Source: Nostoc indistinguendum CM1-VF10
GTDB taxonomy: Bacteria; Cyanobacteriota; Cyanobacteriia; Cyanobacteriales; Nostocaceae
Length of the DNA stretch: 64,000 nucleotides
Direction: 5' to 3'
Assembly (NCBI GenBank): GCA_019359215.1
Contig: JAHHHS010000018.1
Span: 1-64,000 of the forward strand
Positions 9,253 to 17,894 of this stretch are shown here, one piece after another. The notes beneath the pieces are model-generated. The model searched no databases, was not told the DNA's origin, and worked only from the letters and a program-made list of their open reading frames with translations. The position numbers and the translations under genes were made by a program. Numbering within the stretch: position 1 is the stretch's first letter; every line of letters begins with the position of its first letter.

Positions 9253-9325
9253 GTTTGAAGTTAGGAGTTTTGAATAAATAAGTTTCTTCAACTCATAACT
9301 CATTACTCCTAACTCCTAACTCATT
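9253..9325. repeat. Heptamer short tandemly repeated repetitive sequence
   Basis: The gap between convergent genes carries AGTTAGGAGTT-type heptamers on one side and ACTCCTAACTCCTAACTC on the other, so the two halves could pair into a weak stem. The same heptamer occurs at 38115-38145 and near 49905-49925. This is the STRR family common in Nostoc and Anabaena. Confidence 0.75.
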
Positions 9326-10064
9326 TCATTACTGCATTTGCAGCCGCTAAGACTTCCACCAAGGCACGAACAGCCGCAATCATTGCTACTTCGCTATTGA
9401 GTTGGTTGATGGCGGAACCAACACCAACACCAGCAGCACCAGCAGCGATCGCTAATGGTGCGGTAACGTTAGAAATGCCTGAAGCACACAATACTGGTAC
9501 TGAGACCACACGAGAAATTTCAAAAGCTGCTGCCAAGGTGGGAGCAGCTTTTTCAATTAATCCTAAAGTTCCAGGGTGAACTGGATTACTACTAGTACCG
9601 CCTTCGGTTTGGATAATATCTGCTCCAGCTTTCACCAGTTCTTCTGCTAACTGTACCTGTTGATCTAGTTCCAAAATGTGGGAAACGGTAACAGATAAAG
9701 TGATTTCGGGTAGGAGAGCGCGGGTTTGCTTAGTCAGCGCTAGCACTTCTGGAGCCTCAAAGCGTCGTCCTTGAGCATAAAAGGAATCGAAATTCCCGAT
9801 TTCAATTAAATCAGCACCAGCTGCCACAGCTTGTACAAATTTTTCTGGCTCCACTGCCGATACACAAATCGGTAAATTTGTCAAACTTTTAGCTAATTGT
9901 ACCAAAGCTGGATCGGCGGCAATATCGACAAAGGTAGCACCGCCAAATTCAGCAGCTTTAACGGTAGCGGCGACGCTAGCGACATCGAAGTTATTTAAAC
10001 CGCTAATCACTTTTAGAACGCGGCGGTTATTAAATGCACGTTGGAGTGTGGAATGCATCGTCAT
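9321..10064 (-). CDS. DUF561 / Ycf23-like TIM-barrel protein
   Basis: A 247-residue protein matching the DUF561 family, whose red-algal plastid homologue is Ycf23. Visible features are the N-terminal RVLKVISGLNNFD, FVDIAADPALV, CVSAVEPEKFVQAVAAGADLIEIGN, the DIIQTEGGTSS motif and the late VPVLCASGISNVTAPLAIAAGAAGVGVGSA, a phosphate-binding end typical of (beta/alpha)8 barrels. The biochemical role is not established. The start MTMHSTL has a second ATG two codons in. It converges on the DegT gene across repeat DNA and its own promoter region lies beyond 10064. Confidence 0.88.
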   Translation of the reverse strand: MTMHSTLQRAFNNRRVLKVISGLNNFDVASVAATVKAAEFGGATFVDIAADPALVQLAKSLTNLPICVSAVEPEKFVQAVAAGADLIEIGNFDSFYAQGRRFEAPEVLALTKQTRALLPEITLSVTVSHILELDQQVQLAEELVKAGADIIQTEGGTSSNPVHPGTLGLIEKAAPTLAAAFEISRVVSVPVLCASGISNVTAPLAIAAGAAGVGVGSAINQLNSEVAMIAAVRALVEVLAAANAVMK

Positions 10065-10453
10065 GGTTAGGCTTTTGAAGCTATGAAGATTAGAAATTAG
10101 GTATATTCTACCGTCACTCAGTTGATGAGGAACTAAATCACTATGGCAATACTGAATAAATTCAGCTATTCACTTATATTCCGCCGACTGAAGTGCGGGG
10201 ATTTTACACATAAAGTCTCAATAACTAGTTGTCAATATAGCAATCCGATTTGATTTCTGAATTACTCGTAGAGGTAAGGGACTGGGGACTGGGAAGAAGG
10301 AATAAACGTGTACTGAGTTTTGTTCAAAAATCAAATATCAGTCCTATATATAAATAAAGTTGATAAATAACATAAGCAACAAATATTTATAAAGTATTGA
10401 CTACGTAATGTAAAATAAAAATGCCTTTATGTAGGCAAAGTCCAGATAAAAAA
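10065..10453. other. Intergenic region containing a dispersed repeat
   Basis: About 390 bp between divergent genes. It contains one copy of a dispersed repeat (10241-10350) and a short GCCGACTGAAGTGCGGGG segment at 10183-10200. No ORF is credible here. Confidence 0.5.
10241..10350 (+). repeat. Dispersed repeat, copy 1 (related to 56751-56880)
   Basis: The stretch runs from CAATCCGATTTGATTTCTGA through a purine-rich GGGACTGGGGACTGGG centre to ATCAAATATCAGTCCTATAT. The same order of elements with substitutions is found at 56751-56880, ending ATCAAATATGAGTCCTATAT. The shared ends and the variable centre argue for one dispersed family. Confidence 0.6.
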
Positions 10454-11428
10454 ATGAATCAGTATTCCGTAATAGGCAGCAATGTGGTGAAAGAAAAAGC
10501 CAGCGAGTTGGGCTTTCACAAAGTTGGAATTGCTGGTGTAGATAAGGTAGATGCCACAGAAGCACAGAGGTTACAAGCATGGATTGAACTGGGTTATCAC
10601 GCCGATATGGAATGGATGGCTAACCCAAAACGTCAGGATATCCGCTTAGTGATGCCAGAAGCGCGATCGCTAATATGTGTGGCGCTAAATTATTACACCC
10701 CACATCAACGTCCCGAAGGCGAGGAATACGCCAAAATTTCTCGCTATGGCTGGGGAAGGGATTATCACAAGGTAATGAATAAAAAACTCAAGCAGCTAGC
10801 CACATGGCTAGAATCACTTGGTGAAGGTGTATTAGCTCGTTATTATGCAGACACTGGCCCGGTACAAGATAAAGTATTGGCTCAACTTGCCGGAATTGGT
10901 TGGATTGCCAAGAATGGGAATGTGATTACACGAGAATACGGATCTTGGGTATTTTTGGGAGAAGTGTTGACCAATTTGGAATTAGAAAGCGATCGCCCGC
11001 ACACAGAACACTGCGGTAGCTGTACTCGTTGTCTTCAGGCTTGCCCTACAGGTGCAATTACTCAACCTTTTGTTGTGGATGCTAATCGCTGTATCGCTTA
11101 TCATACAATTGAAAATCGGGCAGAGAAATTGCCAGAGACAGTGACACCTCATTTACAAGGCTGGGTTGCTGGTTGTGATATTTGCCAAGATGTTTGTCCT
11201 TGGAATCAACGTTTTGCCCAAACAAGTGATATTGAAGAGTTTCAGCCTTATCCTGGGAATATTGCTCCCCACCTGCTAGAATTAGCCCAAATCTCAGATC
11301 AGGAGTGGGATAAACGATTTCCAGCATCTGCCTTGCGGCGGATTAAGCCAGAAATGTTACGACGCAACGCCCTAGCTAATCTTGACGCATCCAGGCGAAA
11401 TAATGACCCCAAAAGTAATTATTTTTGA
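10454..11428 (+). CDS. queG: Epoxyqueuosine reductase QueG
   Basis: QueG performs the last step of queuosine synthesis, reducing epoxyqueuosine in the wobble position of tRNAs using cobalamin and two 4Fe-4S clusters. The protein shows LGFHKVGIAGVD at the start, WMANPKRQDIR, YARYGWGRDYHKVM-like text, and the double ferredoxin motif CGSCTRCLQACPTGAI and CDICQDVCPWN. The C-terminal FPASALRRIKPEMLRRNA is family-typical. I chose the ATG at 10454 (MNQYSV); an ATG at 10421 would add 11 residues, and neither has a strong Shine-Dalgarno. The last 26 bases overlap the start of the HAD phosphatase gene, so the two are translationally coupled. Confidence 0.92.
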   Translation: MNQYSVIGSNVVKEKASELGFHKVGIAGVDKVDATEAQRLQAWIELGYHADMEWMANPKRQDIRLVMPEARSLICVALNYYTPHQRPEGEEYAKISRYGWGRDYHKVMNKKLKQLATWLESLGEGVLARYYADTGPVQDKVLAQLAGIGWIAKNGNVITREYGSWVFLGEVLTNLELESDRPHTEHCGSCTRCLQACPTGAITQPFVVDANRCIAYHTIENRAEKLPETVTPHLQGWVAGCDICQDVCPWNQRFAQTSDIEEFQPYPGNIAPHLLELAQISDQEWDKRFPASALRRIKPEMLRRNALANLDASRRNNDPKSNYF

Positions 11429-12038
11429 TTTTGATGGCACTATTGCTGATACAGTAGATGCCCTTGTAAGTATTGCCAATCGTCTAGCTGTAGACTTTGG
11501 TTATAGACAAATAAGCCCAGAGCAATTATCCTTCCTTAAAAACTTAACATCTAGGGAAATTATTAAGTATTCAGGAGTTTCTCTATTTAAGATACCTTTT
11601 TTAGTTAAAAAAGTTAAAGGAGAATTAAAAAACAAAATCCCAGAATTAAAACCAATTCCGGGAATTAAAGAAGCATTAACGGAACTCCAAAATGAAGGAT
11701 ATAAACTGGGAATTATCACTTCTAATTCTAAAGACAATGTGACACAATTTCTGAAAATCAATGATTTAAATCACCTATTTGATTTTATCTACTCAGGAAT
11801 TACGATTTTTGGTAAAACAACCATAATCAATAATGTATTAAGGCAAAATCAACTCCAACCTCAAGAAGTTATTTATGTCGGAGATGAAACCAGAGATATA
11901 GAAGCATCAAAGAAAGCAAATATTCAAGTGATTGCAGTAACTTGGGGCTTTAATTCACCGGAAGTACTAGCCAAGCAAAATCCAGATTATTTAATTCAGC
12001 GACCTAATGAACTACTAGAAGTGATGAATCGTCATTAA
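11403..12038 (+). CDS. HAD-family phosphatase (phosphoglycolate phosphatase-like)
   Basis: A 211-residue haloacid dehalogenase hydrolase. The nucleophile motif FDFDGTIADT lies at the N-terminus, motif II is IITSNSKD, and motif IV is VGDETRDIEA. The helical cap between residues 15 and 80 matches the Gph/PGP-like subclass that removes phosphate from 2-phosphoglycolate or small sugar phosphates. The ATG at 11403 is used; a TTG at 11382 in the same frame is less likely. It overlaps queG by 26 bases and must be on the same transcript. Codon use is more AT-rich than in queG. The exact substrate cannot be told from sequence. Confidence 0.85.
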   Translation: MTPKVIIFDFDGTIADTVDALVSIANRLAVDFGYRQISPEQLSFLKNLTSREIIKYSGVSLFKIPFLVKKVKGELKNKIPELKPIPGIKEALTELQNEGYKLGIITSNSKDNVTQFLKINDLNHLFDFIYSGITIFGKTTIINNVLRQNQLQPQEVIYVGDETRDIEASKKANIQVIAVTWGFNSPEVLAKQNPDYLIQRPNELLEVMNRH

Positions 12039-12055
12039 TTAATCAATAGTCAAAA

Positions 12056-12083
12056 GTCAATAGTGAAAATATTAACTATTGAC
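12056..12083. terminator. Hairpin downstream of the HAD gene
   Basis: GTCAATAGT (12056-12064) and ACTATTGAC (12075-12083) form a 9-bp perfect stem with a 10-base loop, 18 bases after the stop codon. It lacks a long T run, so the terminator role is inferred from position between convergent genes. Confidence 0.45.
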
Positions 12084-12098
12084 GATTTTGCAAAACAA

Positions 12099-12131
12099 TA
12101 GGGTGGGCCATGTATATCAATGCCCACCCTA
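12099..12131. terminator. GC-rich inverted repeat between convergent genes
   Basis: TAGGGTGGGC (12099-12108) pairs perfectly with GCCCACCCTA (12122-12131) across a 13-base loop. This GGGTGGGC hairpin is a common cyanobacterial intergenic repeat and here can serve as a bidirectional terminator between 12038 and 12157. Confidence 0.6.
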
Positions 12132-12156
12132 CAAAATAGCAAGATATTAGGAAAAC

Positions 12157-12531
12157 TTAATTTTTCCGTTCACCCTTTTCTAAAGCTTGTTTTACTAAAT
12201 CATCACTGACATTAGTTACACCCTCAGTCTTAGAATTCCCAACTTCCTTTGCTAACTCCATATAATCATCAGGGTTACCAGTTGACTGCGCTTGAGTTGT
12301 TGTCTCTTCTGGTTGAGAGATTTTATATTTAGGTGCAGTAGCTGCTTCTGCTGCTGCTGCGCCTTCACCTGTGCGATCAACTTCACTAACGCTGAATTGT
12401 TGTGCAGTTGCATAATCAGCATCAAAATCGACCTTTGGTGCTTTTTCTTCACCACTAGCTATGTTTTCGGCAGCTAATTGAGCATCATGAGTGGGAGCTT
12501 CATTAACATTGGGCTTTACTTCATCAGGCAT
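12157..12531 (-). CDS. Small acidic protein, function unknown
   Basis: A 124-residue hydrophilic and strongly acidic protein, rich in Glu, Asp, Ala and Thr, with no hydrophobic segment and no recognisable fold. It is probably disordered. AAGGA lies 8 bases before the ATG at 12531 on the minus strand, which supports real translation. It is divergent from the helical carotenoid protein gene across a 221-bp shared promoter region, so common regulation is possible. The short C-terminal half (MELAKEVGNSKTEGVTNVS) is the only part that looks ordered. Confidence 0.65.
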   Translation of the reverse strand: MPDEVKPNVNEAPTHDAQLAAENIASGEEKAPKVDFDADYATAQQFSVSEVDRTGEGAAAAEAATAPKYKISQPEETTTQAQSTGNPDDYMELAKEVGNSKTEGVTNVSDDLVKQALEKGERKN

Positions 12532-12705
12532 AATTAAAATCCTTAGGTTAAATTTTTATTGCTTACTTGAAAGAGCATAGCAAAGTAATTAACTCTTTCC
12601 ATGCTCCTTTAGGAGAGACTTTACCTCTATTAAAAGATAGATTAAAGTTGTAATTTACAATTAATATAACTCATTCTCTTGATAGTAGAATCTGATGCTC
12701 AAACT

Positions 12706-12734
12706 TTGGTAAGCCTTAGTTTGGCGTGTAAAAT
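12706..12734 (+). promoter_or_regulatory. Candidate sigma-70 promoter for the carotenoid protein gene
   Basis: TTGGTA at 12706-12711 and TAAAAT at 12729-12734 are separated by exactly 17 bases. The start codon at 12753 follows closely, predicting a leader of about a dozen bases. Motif matches are 4/6 and 5/6. Confidence 0.4.
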
Positions 12735-12752
12735 TCCCTTGGAAATAAAATT

Positions 12753-13283
12753 ATGACTGCAAGTTACGATAAAAGTATTTCTCAAGCCCAGAGCAATGAA
12801 TCCCAAAATTTGGTAGATGCATTTAACAATTTAGATACCGATGCAAAATTAGCCTGGTTCTATTTAGTTTATAAAAAAATGGGCGATTCTATCACACCAG
12901 CTGCTCCTGCTGCGGCCGAACCTGAGTTAGCACCACTTCTGCTAAAAGATTATTTTGAGTTATCAGATGAGCAACAACTAGATATTATGCGGGATATTGT
13001 TAACCGCAAAGACACAGAATATTCCCGTGCTTATGGGGCGATAAAAGAAAATAACCAGCTTTTAGTTTGGTATGCTTGGGCGGTAGCTATGGGCGATACG
13101 GTAGTTGACTTACCAGCTAGCTACGAGCCAACTAAGGCAATTAATGATCTGATTTCCCAAATTGAAGGACTAGATTTTGACGAGCAAATTTCGGTATTCC
13201 GAACAATAGCTGGTGAAGTGGGTTACACCGATGTTAAGCCGATTGAGACGCAAGCAGAAACTGGAAAAACGCCAAGTTTGTAA
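12753..13283 (+). CDS. Helical carotenoid protein (OCP N-terminal domain homologue)
   Basis: A 176-residue stand-alone version of the carotenoid-binding N-terminal domain of the orange carotenoid protein. Family text is clear: FNNLDTDAKLAWFYLVYKKMG, the Ala/Pro-rich loop, DYFELSDEQQLDIMRDIVN, and LLVWYAWAVAMGDTVVDLP. There is no C-terminal NTF2-like domain, so it is a helical carotenoid protein (HCP). HCPs bind keto-carotenoids, and different clades quench singlet oxygen or phycobilisome excitation. The clade cannot be set by eye. It stands alone, followed by a strong hairpin terminator, and is divergent from the small acidic protein gene. A light or oxidative stress role in the cytoplasm is expected. 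Confidence 0.9.
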   Translation: MTASYDKSISQAQSNESQNLVDAFNNLDTDAKLAWFYLVYKKMGDSITPAAPAAAEPELAPLLLKDYFELSDEQQLDIMRDIVNRKDTEYSRAYGAIKENNQLLVWYAWAVAMGDTVVDLPASYEPTKAINDLISQIEGLDFDEQISVFRTIAGEVGYTDVKPIETQAETGKTPSL

Positions 13284-13313
13284 TCCGCCCTGGCTTGGTT
13301 ACACAACACAAAA

Positions 13314-13358
13314 AAAGTCCGCCTACCTTGCGGGAACGCTAAGGGTAATGCGGACTTT
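13314..13358. terminator. Bidirectional terminator
   Basis: AAAGTCCGC (13314-13322) and GCGGACTTT (13350-13358) form a 9-bp perfect stem with A-rich and T/A-rich flanks, placed between the convergent HCP and ABC ATPase genes. It can work on both strands. Confidence 0.75.
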
Positions 13359-13365
13359 AAATAAT

Positions 13366-14130
13366 TTATGAGACAGCCAGCTGACTCAAGTCAGATGCTG
13401 TCAGATTCGAGTGTACTACTTGGCCATCACGGAACCAAACAATGCGCTGGGTTTGACGAGCAACTTCTGGTTCATGAGTTACCATGACAACGGTAATTCC
13501 ACTAGTATTGAGTTCGCCAAAAATATCCAATACTTCTTGGGTTGTGCGTGAATCAAGGGCGCCGGTGGGTTCATCGGCTAAGAGTACCACGGGACGATTG
13601 ACAATGGCTCGTGCGATCGCTACTCGTTGTTGTTGTCCACCAGATAGTTGAGTTGGTTTGTTGTTGAGGCGATTTGCTAAACCCACTCGCGTCAGTGCTT
13701 CGGTGGCGCGATCGCTTCTTTCTTTTGAATTCACGCCAGCATACAACATTGGCAGCATCACATTTTCTAATGCTGTAAGTTGGGGCAATAAATGAAATTG
13801 TTGGAATACAAACCCCAGCTTTTTGTTGCGGATGTGTGCCAAGGATTTATCATCCATTTGCGCTACATCAATATTATCTAAGTAATAATGTCCGCCTGTG
13901 GGGCGATCTAGACAGCCGATAATATTCATAGCTGTAGATTTGCCTGAACCAGAAGGCCCCATAATTGAACAATATTCGCCCTTATGGATAGTCAAGTTCA
14001 CATCATCGAGTGCTTTGACTTCGGTTTCACCACTGCCATAAATTTTAAAAATATTCTCTAAACGAATAATTGTTGATTTAGGGATGGGATTGGGAACTAG
14101 AGAATCGGTAATTGAAATAGTGTTTGTCAT
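13366..14130 (-). CDS. ABC exporter ATPase (MacB/LolD-like), locus 1
   Basis: A 254-residue nucleotide-binding subunit. Walker A is GPSGSGKST, the Q-loop region reads [22 protein letters not shown], the ABC signature is LSGGQQQR, and Walker B is [13 protein letters not shown] with a following VTHEPEVA His-switch. These are the hallmarks of the MacB/LolD class that drives mechanotransmission rather than substrate channelling. It is the third gene after adaptor (15629-17098) and permease (14389-15606) on the same strand, but a 258-bp gap with an opposite-strand DUF4351 remnant separates it from the permease. It is closely similar in motifs to the ATPase at 42565-43236. Confidence 0.92.
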   Translation of the reverse strand: MTNTISITDSLVPNPIPKSTIIRLENIFKIYGSGETEVKALDDVNLTIHKGEYCSIMGPSGSGKSTAMNIIGCLDRPTGGHYYLDNIDVAQMDDKSLAHIRNKKLGFVFQQFHLLPQLTALENVMLPMLYAGVNSKERSDRATEALTRVGLANRLNNKPTQLSGGQQQRVAIARAIVNRPVVLLADEPTGALDSRTTQEVLDIFGELNTSGITVVMVTHEPEVARQTQRIVWFRDGQVVHSNLTASDLSQLAVS

Positions 14131-14214
14131 AAGAATTTAGTTATTAGTTGCTAGATATTATACTGAATTCAGATTTTGTCATTTTTAATATCAAAATGAA
14201 TGACAGTGTGATAG

Positions 14215-14370
14215 ATGCGACTTAAACCATTCCAACCTAAGCAGATTCGGATATTATCTATTACTCAACTAGAAGAGTTAGCTGAAGCGCTGTTAGATTT
14301 CAATAGTCAAAGCGATTTAGTGAATTATTTACCAAATATCTCTTTACCTCAACCTAATCAAGAAGATTGA
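14215..14370 (+). pseudogene. Remnant of a DUF4351 / Rpn-type PD-(D/E)XK protein
   Basis: An open frame of 51 codons with TAG immediately before its ATG. It contains the text LSITQLEELAEALLDFNSQSD followed by LVNYL, which matches the C-terminal end of DUF4351, the domain that closes cyanobacterial Rpn/PD-(D/E)XK nuclease-like proteins. Full proteins are several hundred residues, so this is a 5'-deleted fragment. It lies antisense in the gap between the permease and ATPase genes of an otherwise compact exporter operon, and probably marks an old insertion and decay. Confidence 0.65.
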
Positions 14371-14388
14371 GTTTTGCCATCCCCATTA

Positions 14389-15606
14389 CTAAGCACTTCT
14401 TAAAGCCACAATGGGGTCGAGTTTAGCAGCGCGACGTGCGGGAACAACGCCAAAAAATAAACCAATCCCACCAGAGACACCAACTGCCATAGTGATTACT
14501 ACAGGAGAAAGACTTGCTTCTAAAGGAGTCAACGCTCCCACTAATAGAATGCCACTAATACCAACCGCAGTCCCAACTAAACCGCCAGCTGCGGAAACTA
14601 TCACTGCCTCAATGATGAACTGGAGCAAAATATCTTGTTCAGTTGCTCCGATCGCTTTTCTTAATCCAATTTCTTGGGTGCGTTCGGTGACGGAGACAAG
14701 CATAATATTCATAATGCCAATACCGCCCACAAACAGCGATATACCAGCGATCGCAGCTAACATAATTGTCAATGCACCTGTAATTTGCCCGACAGTTTGC
14801 AAGGCATCCTTTTGAGAACGAATAGTAAAGTCATCTTCGCCATTAATTTTGTGCCGTAGACGCAACAAATTAGTAATTTGGAATTCTGCTGCATCTACAC
14901 TCTCTGAATCACGAGCGGCTGCAACGAGGTAATCTAAGGCGATACCATAAGGAGAATTCTTTCCCACAAGTCGGTTTGCTGAAGTTGTAATTGGTATTAA
15001 AGCAGCATCATCATAATCTGCTCCCACGCTGGAACCTTTGGCTATTAACGTCCCAATCACTTGAAAGCTGGTATTTCCAACTCGCAATTGCTCACCTATA
15101 GGGTTACTATTACCGAATAGTTTTTCTGCCAAGTCTCCACCTAGCACCACGACTTGGTTACTTCGCTTGATGTCTACATCGCTGAAAAACCTGCCTTTAT
15201 CAGTTTCAAAATCCCGCACAGATATGAAACTGGGAGTTGTGCCAATGATGTTAACATCAGTGTTTCTGTTGCGGTATGTAACTACCTGTCTTCTATTTAA
15301 TTCTGGCGCAACTCCTACTACAGTTGGTACTTGAGAAGCGATCGCTTCCGCATCTTGTAATACCAGAGTTTTTGGCACTTCAAAGGAGATACGCTGAGTT
15401 TCTCGATTACCTGGTAGTACAAACAGCACATTTGGGCCTAATGACTCTAGCTGTTTATTAACGTACTTTTGCCCACCTTCACCAATGCCAATCATGGCAA
15501 TAACCGAGGCGTTGCCAATAACTATACCCAGCATTGTTAGGGCACTACGCAGTTTATTTGATAGCAGGGTTTTCCCCGCCATTTGGACACTTTCTAAAAA
15601 ATTCAT
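14389..15606 (-). CDS. MacB-like ABC exporter permease, locus 1
   Basis: A 405-residue FtsX/MacB-fold permease. The N-terminus LLSNKLRSALTMLGIVIGNASVIAMIGIGEGG forms the first transmembrane helix. A large periplasmic domain spans roughly residues 45-270. Three helices follow, with the conserved GGIGIMNIMLVSVTERTQEIGLRKAIGA and the closing GVVPARRAAKLDPIVALR coupling region. The fold is the one used by tripartite efflux pumps and lipoprotein exporters. It follows the adaptor gene by 22 bases, and its stop precedes a DUF4351 remnant. Substrate is unknown; peptides, glycolipids or secondary metabolites are possible. Confidence 0.92.
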   Translation of the reverse strand: MNFLESVQMAGKTLLSNKLRSALTMLGIVIGNASVIAMIGIGEGGQKYVNKQLESLGPNVLFVLPGNRETQRISFEVPKTLVLQDAEAIASQVPTVVGVAPELNRRQVVTYRNRNTDVNIIGTTPSFISVRDFETDKGRFFSDVDIKRSNQVVVLGGDLAEKLFGNSNPIGEQLRVGNTSFQVIGTLIAKGSSVGADYDDAALIPITTSANRLVGKNSPYGIALDYLVAAARDSESVDAAEFQITNLLRLRHKINGEDDFTIRSQKDALQTVGQITGALTIMLAAIAGISLFVGGIGIMNIMLVSVTERTQEIGLRKAIGATEQDILLQFIIEAVIVSAAGGLVGTAVGISGILLVGALTPLEASLSPVVITMAVGVSGGIGLFFGVVPARRAAKLDPIVALRSA

Positions 15607-15628
15607 GTTTTAAATTACGAATTACAAA

Positions 15629-17098
15629 TTAGGTTTTATTCTGTTCTTTCGCCTTTTCAATTTTGTAATCTTTGGGTGGGTTCACAAAAACGCGATCGCC
15701 TTCTTTAACTCCCCCTAAAATCTGAGTTTGGTCTTGGATTTGTGCGCCAACTGTAACTTCGCGGAACTGGGGTTTATTGTTTGCATCTAGTACAAGTACG
15801 CCAGTTTGACCCTTTTCGGTGACGATTGAGACTGTTGGTAATACTAAGGCATTATTAACGCGATCGCCCAAAAAAGTCAGATCCACATTTAAGCCAGAAC
15901 GCAGTTTATCTGTGCCAGTATCGAGAGCAACCCGCACCTGGAAGGATGTCACGCCTTGTTCCACCACTGCTTCGGGAGCAATCAGGCGCACATTACCTTT
16001 AAAAACTTGATCGGGATAGGCATCAGCAACAATTTCCACCTGCTGTCCCTGCTTAATTCTGCCAATATCGGCTTCAGGAACTTGAGCTAATACTTCTAAA
16101 CCGCGTGCTACAGCGACAATTGAACTGGAAGTTGCCGACGCGCTAGTAGAAGCAGAGGTTGTGGGTGTTACAAAAGCGCCCACGTTAGCATACTTTTGCG
16201 TCACAATTCCCGAAAATGGAGCGCGAATAATAGTCTCGTCCAACTGCACTTGCACACCCTTTAATTGAGCTTCAGCCGCTGCAACTGCTGCTTGACGTTG
16301 GACAATTTCTTCAGAACGGGTGCCATCTTCTAGCAGGATCAATGCGGCTCGTGCTTCATTCACAGCGGCTTGGCGTTGGTCGATTTCCTCAGTTCGAGTA
16401 CCACTTTGGACTAACGACAATCGTTTTCTAGCTTCTTCTAAGTTGGCTTTAGCACTCTTGTCTTCGCTGATGGCTTGATCGAGTAATTGTTTTTTCTCTG
16501 CTCCCTCTTTATATAGATATTGATAACGCTTTACCTGTTCACTGGTGTAATTCACCCTTGCTTGAGCCGCATCCACTTGGGATTGAGCTTGAGCAATCTC
16601 TTGGGGACGATTACCAACCTTAGCTGCGGTGAGTTGGGCTTGAGCTTGTGCCAATCGCGCTCTAGCTTGAGCAATTTCTTGAGGACGGCTACCAGCAAGG
16701 GCTTCGGCTAGTTGTGCTTGATTTTGGGCTAAGTTGGCACGATACTGGCTCCTCTGGGCTTCAATGCCGGCGCTATCCATACGGCCGAGAATTTGCCCTT
16801 GTTGAATGCGATCGCCTTGTTCCACATATAATTGCGACAGCACTCCGGGGTTCTTCGGACTAATATTTACACTCTGAACTGGCACAACTTTGCCACTCGC
16901 TGTAATCCGCAAAGTGACATTTTGGGCTGCCACTGGCACAGTTAATTGAGCAATGTCTTCTTTGTTTGTTCCTTGATTTACCAGGGTGTAGGTTGTGAAT
17001 GTACCAGCAACCAAGACACCCCCTGCTATCAGCCCCATCAGCCAGCGTGATGGATACTTAACTTTGCCAATAACAGGAATTTCTATGTGTGTAGCCAT
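15629..17098 (-). CDS. HlyD/MacA-like membrane fusion protein, locus 1
   Basis: A 489-residue periplasmic adaptor with one N-terminal membrane helix (RWLMGLIAGGVLVAGTFTTY). A biotinyl-lipoyl half-motif (VVPVQSVNISPKNPGVLSQL, EQGDRIQQGQILGRMD) is followed by a long coiled coil of repeats containing GSRPQEIAQA, GNRPQEIAQA and GTRSEEIVQ. The second lipoyl half (LDETIIRAPFSGIVTQKYANVGAFV) and a beta-barrel/membrane-proximal domain end the chain. It bridges the inner membrane permease to a TolC-type channel. No TolC gene adjoins this locus, whereas locus 2 has one at 43353-44765, which may be shared. Confidence 0.92.
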   Translation of the reverse strand: MATHIEIPVIGKVKYPSRWLMGLIAGGVLVAGTFTTYTLVNQGTNKEDIAQLTVPVAAQNVTLRITASGKVVPVQSVNISPKNPGVLSQLYVEQGDRIQQGQILGRMDSAGIEAQRSQYRANLAQNQAQLAEALAGSRPQEIAQARARLAQAQAQLTAAKVGNRPQEIAQAQSQVDAAQARVNYTSEQVKRYQYLYKEGAEKKQLLDQAISEDKSAKANLEEARKRLSLVQSGTRTEEIDQRQAAVNEARAALILLEDGTRSEEIVQRQAAVAAAEAQLKGVQVQLDETIIRAPFSGIVTQKYANVGAFVTPTTSASTSASATSSSIVAVARGLEVLAQVPEADIGRIKQGQQVEIVADAYPDQVFKGNVRLIAPEAVVEQGVTSFQVRVALDTGTDKLRSGLNVDLTFLGDRVNNALVLPTVSIVTEKGQTGVLVLDANNKPQFREVTVGAQIQDQTQILGGVKEGDRVFVNPPKDYKIEKAKEQNKT

Positions 17099-17200
17099 GT
17101 CTAAAAGCCTATGAATCTTGCTTTATTGGAGTAGCCTGTAGTTATATGATGATGTCCGTCGAATTGCCCATAGCAAAAGTACCCCAAAAAGCCAAAGCAG

Positions 17201-17234
17201 CGCCTTTGTCCCTTAAGAGCAAGGGACAAAGGCG
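17201..17234. repeat. Perfect 14-bp hairpin
   Basis: CGCCTTTGTCCCTT (17201-17214) is followed by a 6-base loop and its exact reverse complement at 17221-17234. It is strong enough to act as a transcription barrier upstream of the exporter operon. Confidence 0.75.
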
Positions 17235-17642
17235 TGAGGGTGCATTTTCGGGGAATTATGCTTAATTGAGCAAACATAAATACTAGAGGGCAATTGCAGG
17301 AATCGAGAGTTGTTAAAATTTTTAAATTTAATCTTTATTAATAAACTAACAACTAGACGCATAATTAGCTTCATAGTTGCTTAATCTTTCTTGATAATAG
17401 GTATTTAATGTCTGCATGCCTTCACCTGAATGGGTGACTTTACCCATTAGTACTCAACCAACCAAAAAATGACGCGTGAAGGCAAGCAGGGGAAGCAGGG
17501 GAAGAAAAGAACTTGATTTTCTTACCATAAACTCAGCAAAGTTCCCTTGTCAGACCACTAATGATCTATCCTGACTTTTTACCGCATTTGGAAAACCTCA
17601 CTTCTATTTCTCTCTTCTTAAAGGAAGAGAGACTTTGAATTT

Positions 17643-17667
17643 CCCCCTTCCCGCATCGGGAAGGGGG
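17643..17667. repeat. Perfect 11-bp hairpin
   Basis: CCCCCTTCCCG and CGGGAAGGGGG flank a 3-base CAT loop. The following GGGGGTTAGG tail is typical of a frequent cyanobacterial intergenic repeat. Confidence 0.75.
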
Positions 17668-17865
17668 TTAGGGGGTTAGGTTTTTCGTGGACTTTTCCAC
17701 ATAACGTGAAAAGTCAGATGATCTATCAAGTGAAGTTTGAAGGTTAGAACATAAACGCGCAGGGCTTGCCCCAGGCTACCACAGAGGTGCAGAGGGCACA
17801 TCAGAGAAAAAAGAGGAAGTGTCTAAACGCTTGCTCCACCAAATCAGTTTGAAGAATCGGAGCTG

Positions 17866-17894
17866 GTAGGGGCATGGCATTGCCTTGCCCCTAC
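17866..17894. repeat. GTAGGGGCA hairpin
   Basis: GTAGGGGCA (17866-17874) pairs with TGCCCCTAC (17886-17894) over an 11-base loop. A related GTAGGGGCGC hairpin occurs at 51725-51759. Confidence 0.65.

Noticed and set aside
10183..10200. GCCGACTGAAGTGCGGGG, resembling an IS200/IS605 end
   Set aside because: Only about 18 bases and no TnpA, TnpB or ωRNA-like structure nearby, so a mobile element call is not supported.
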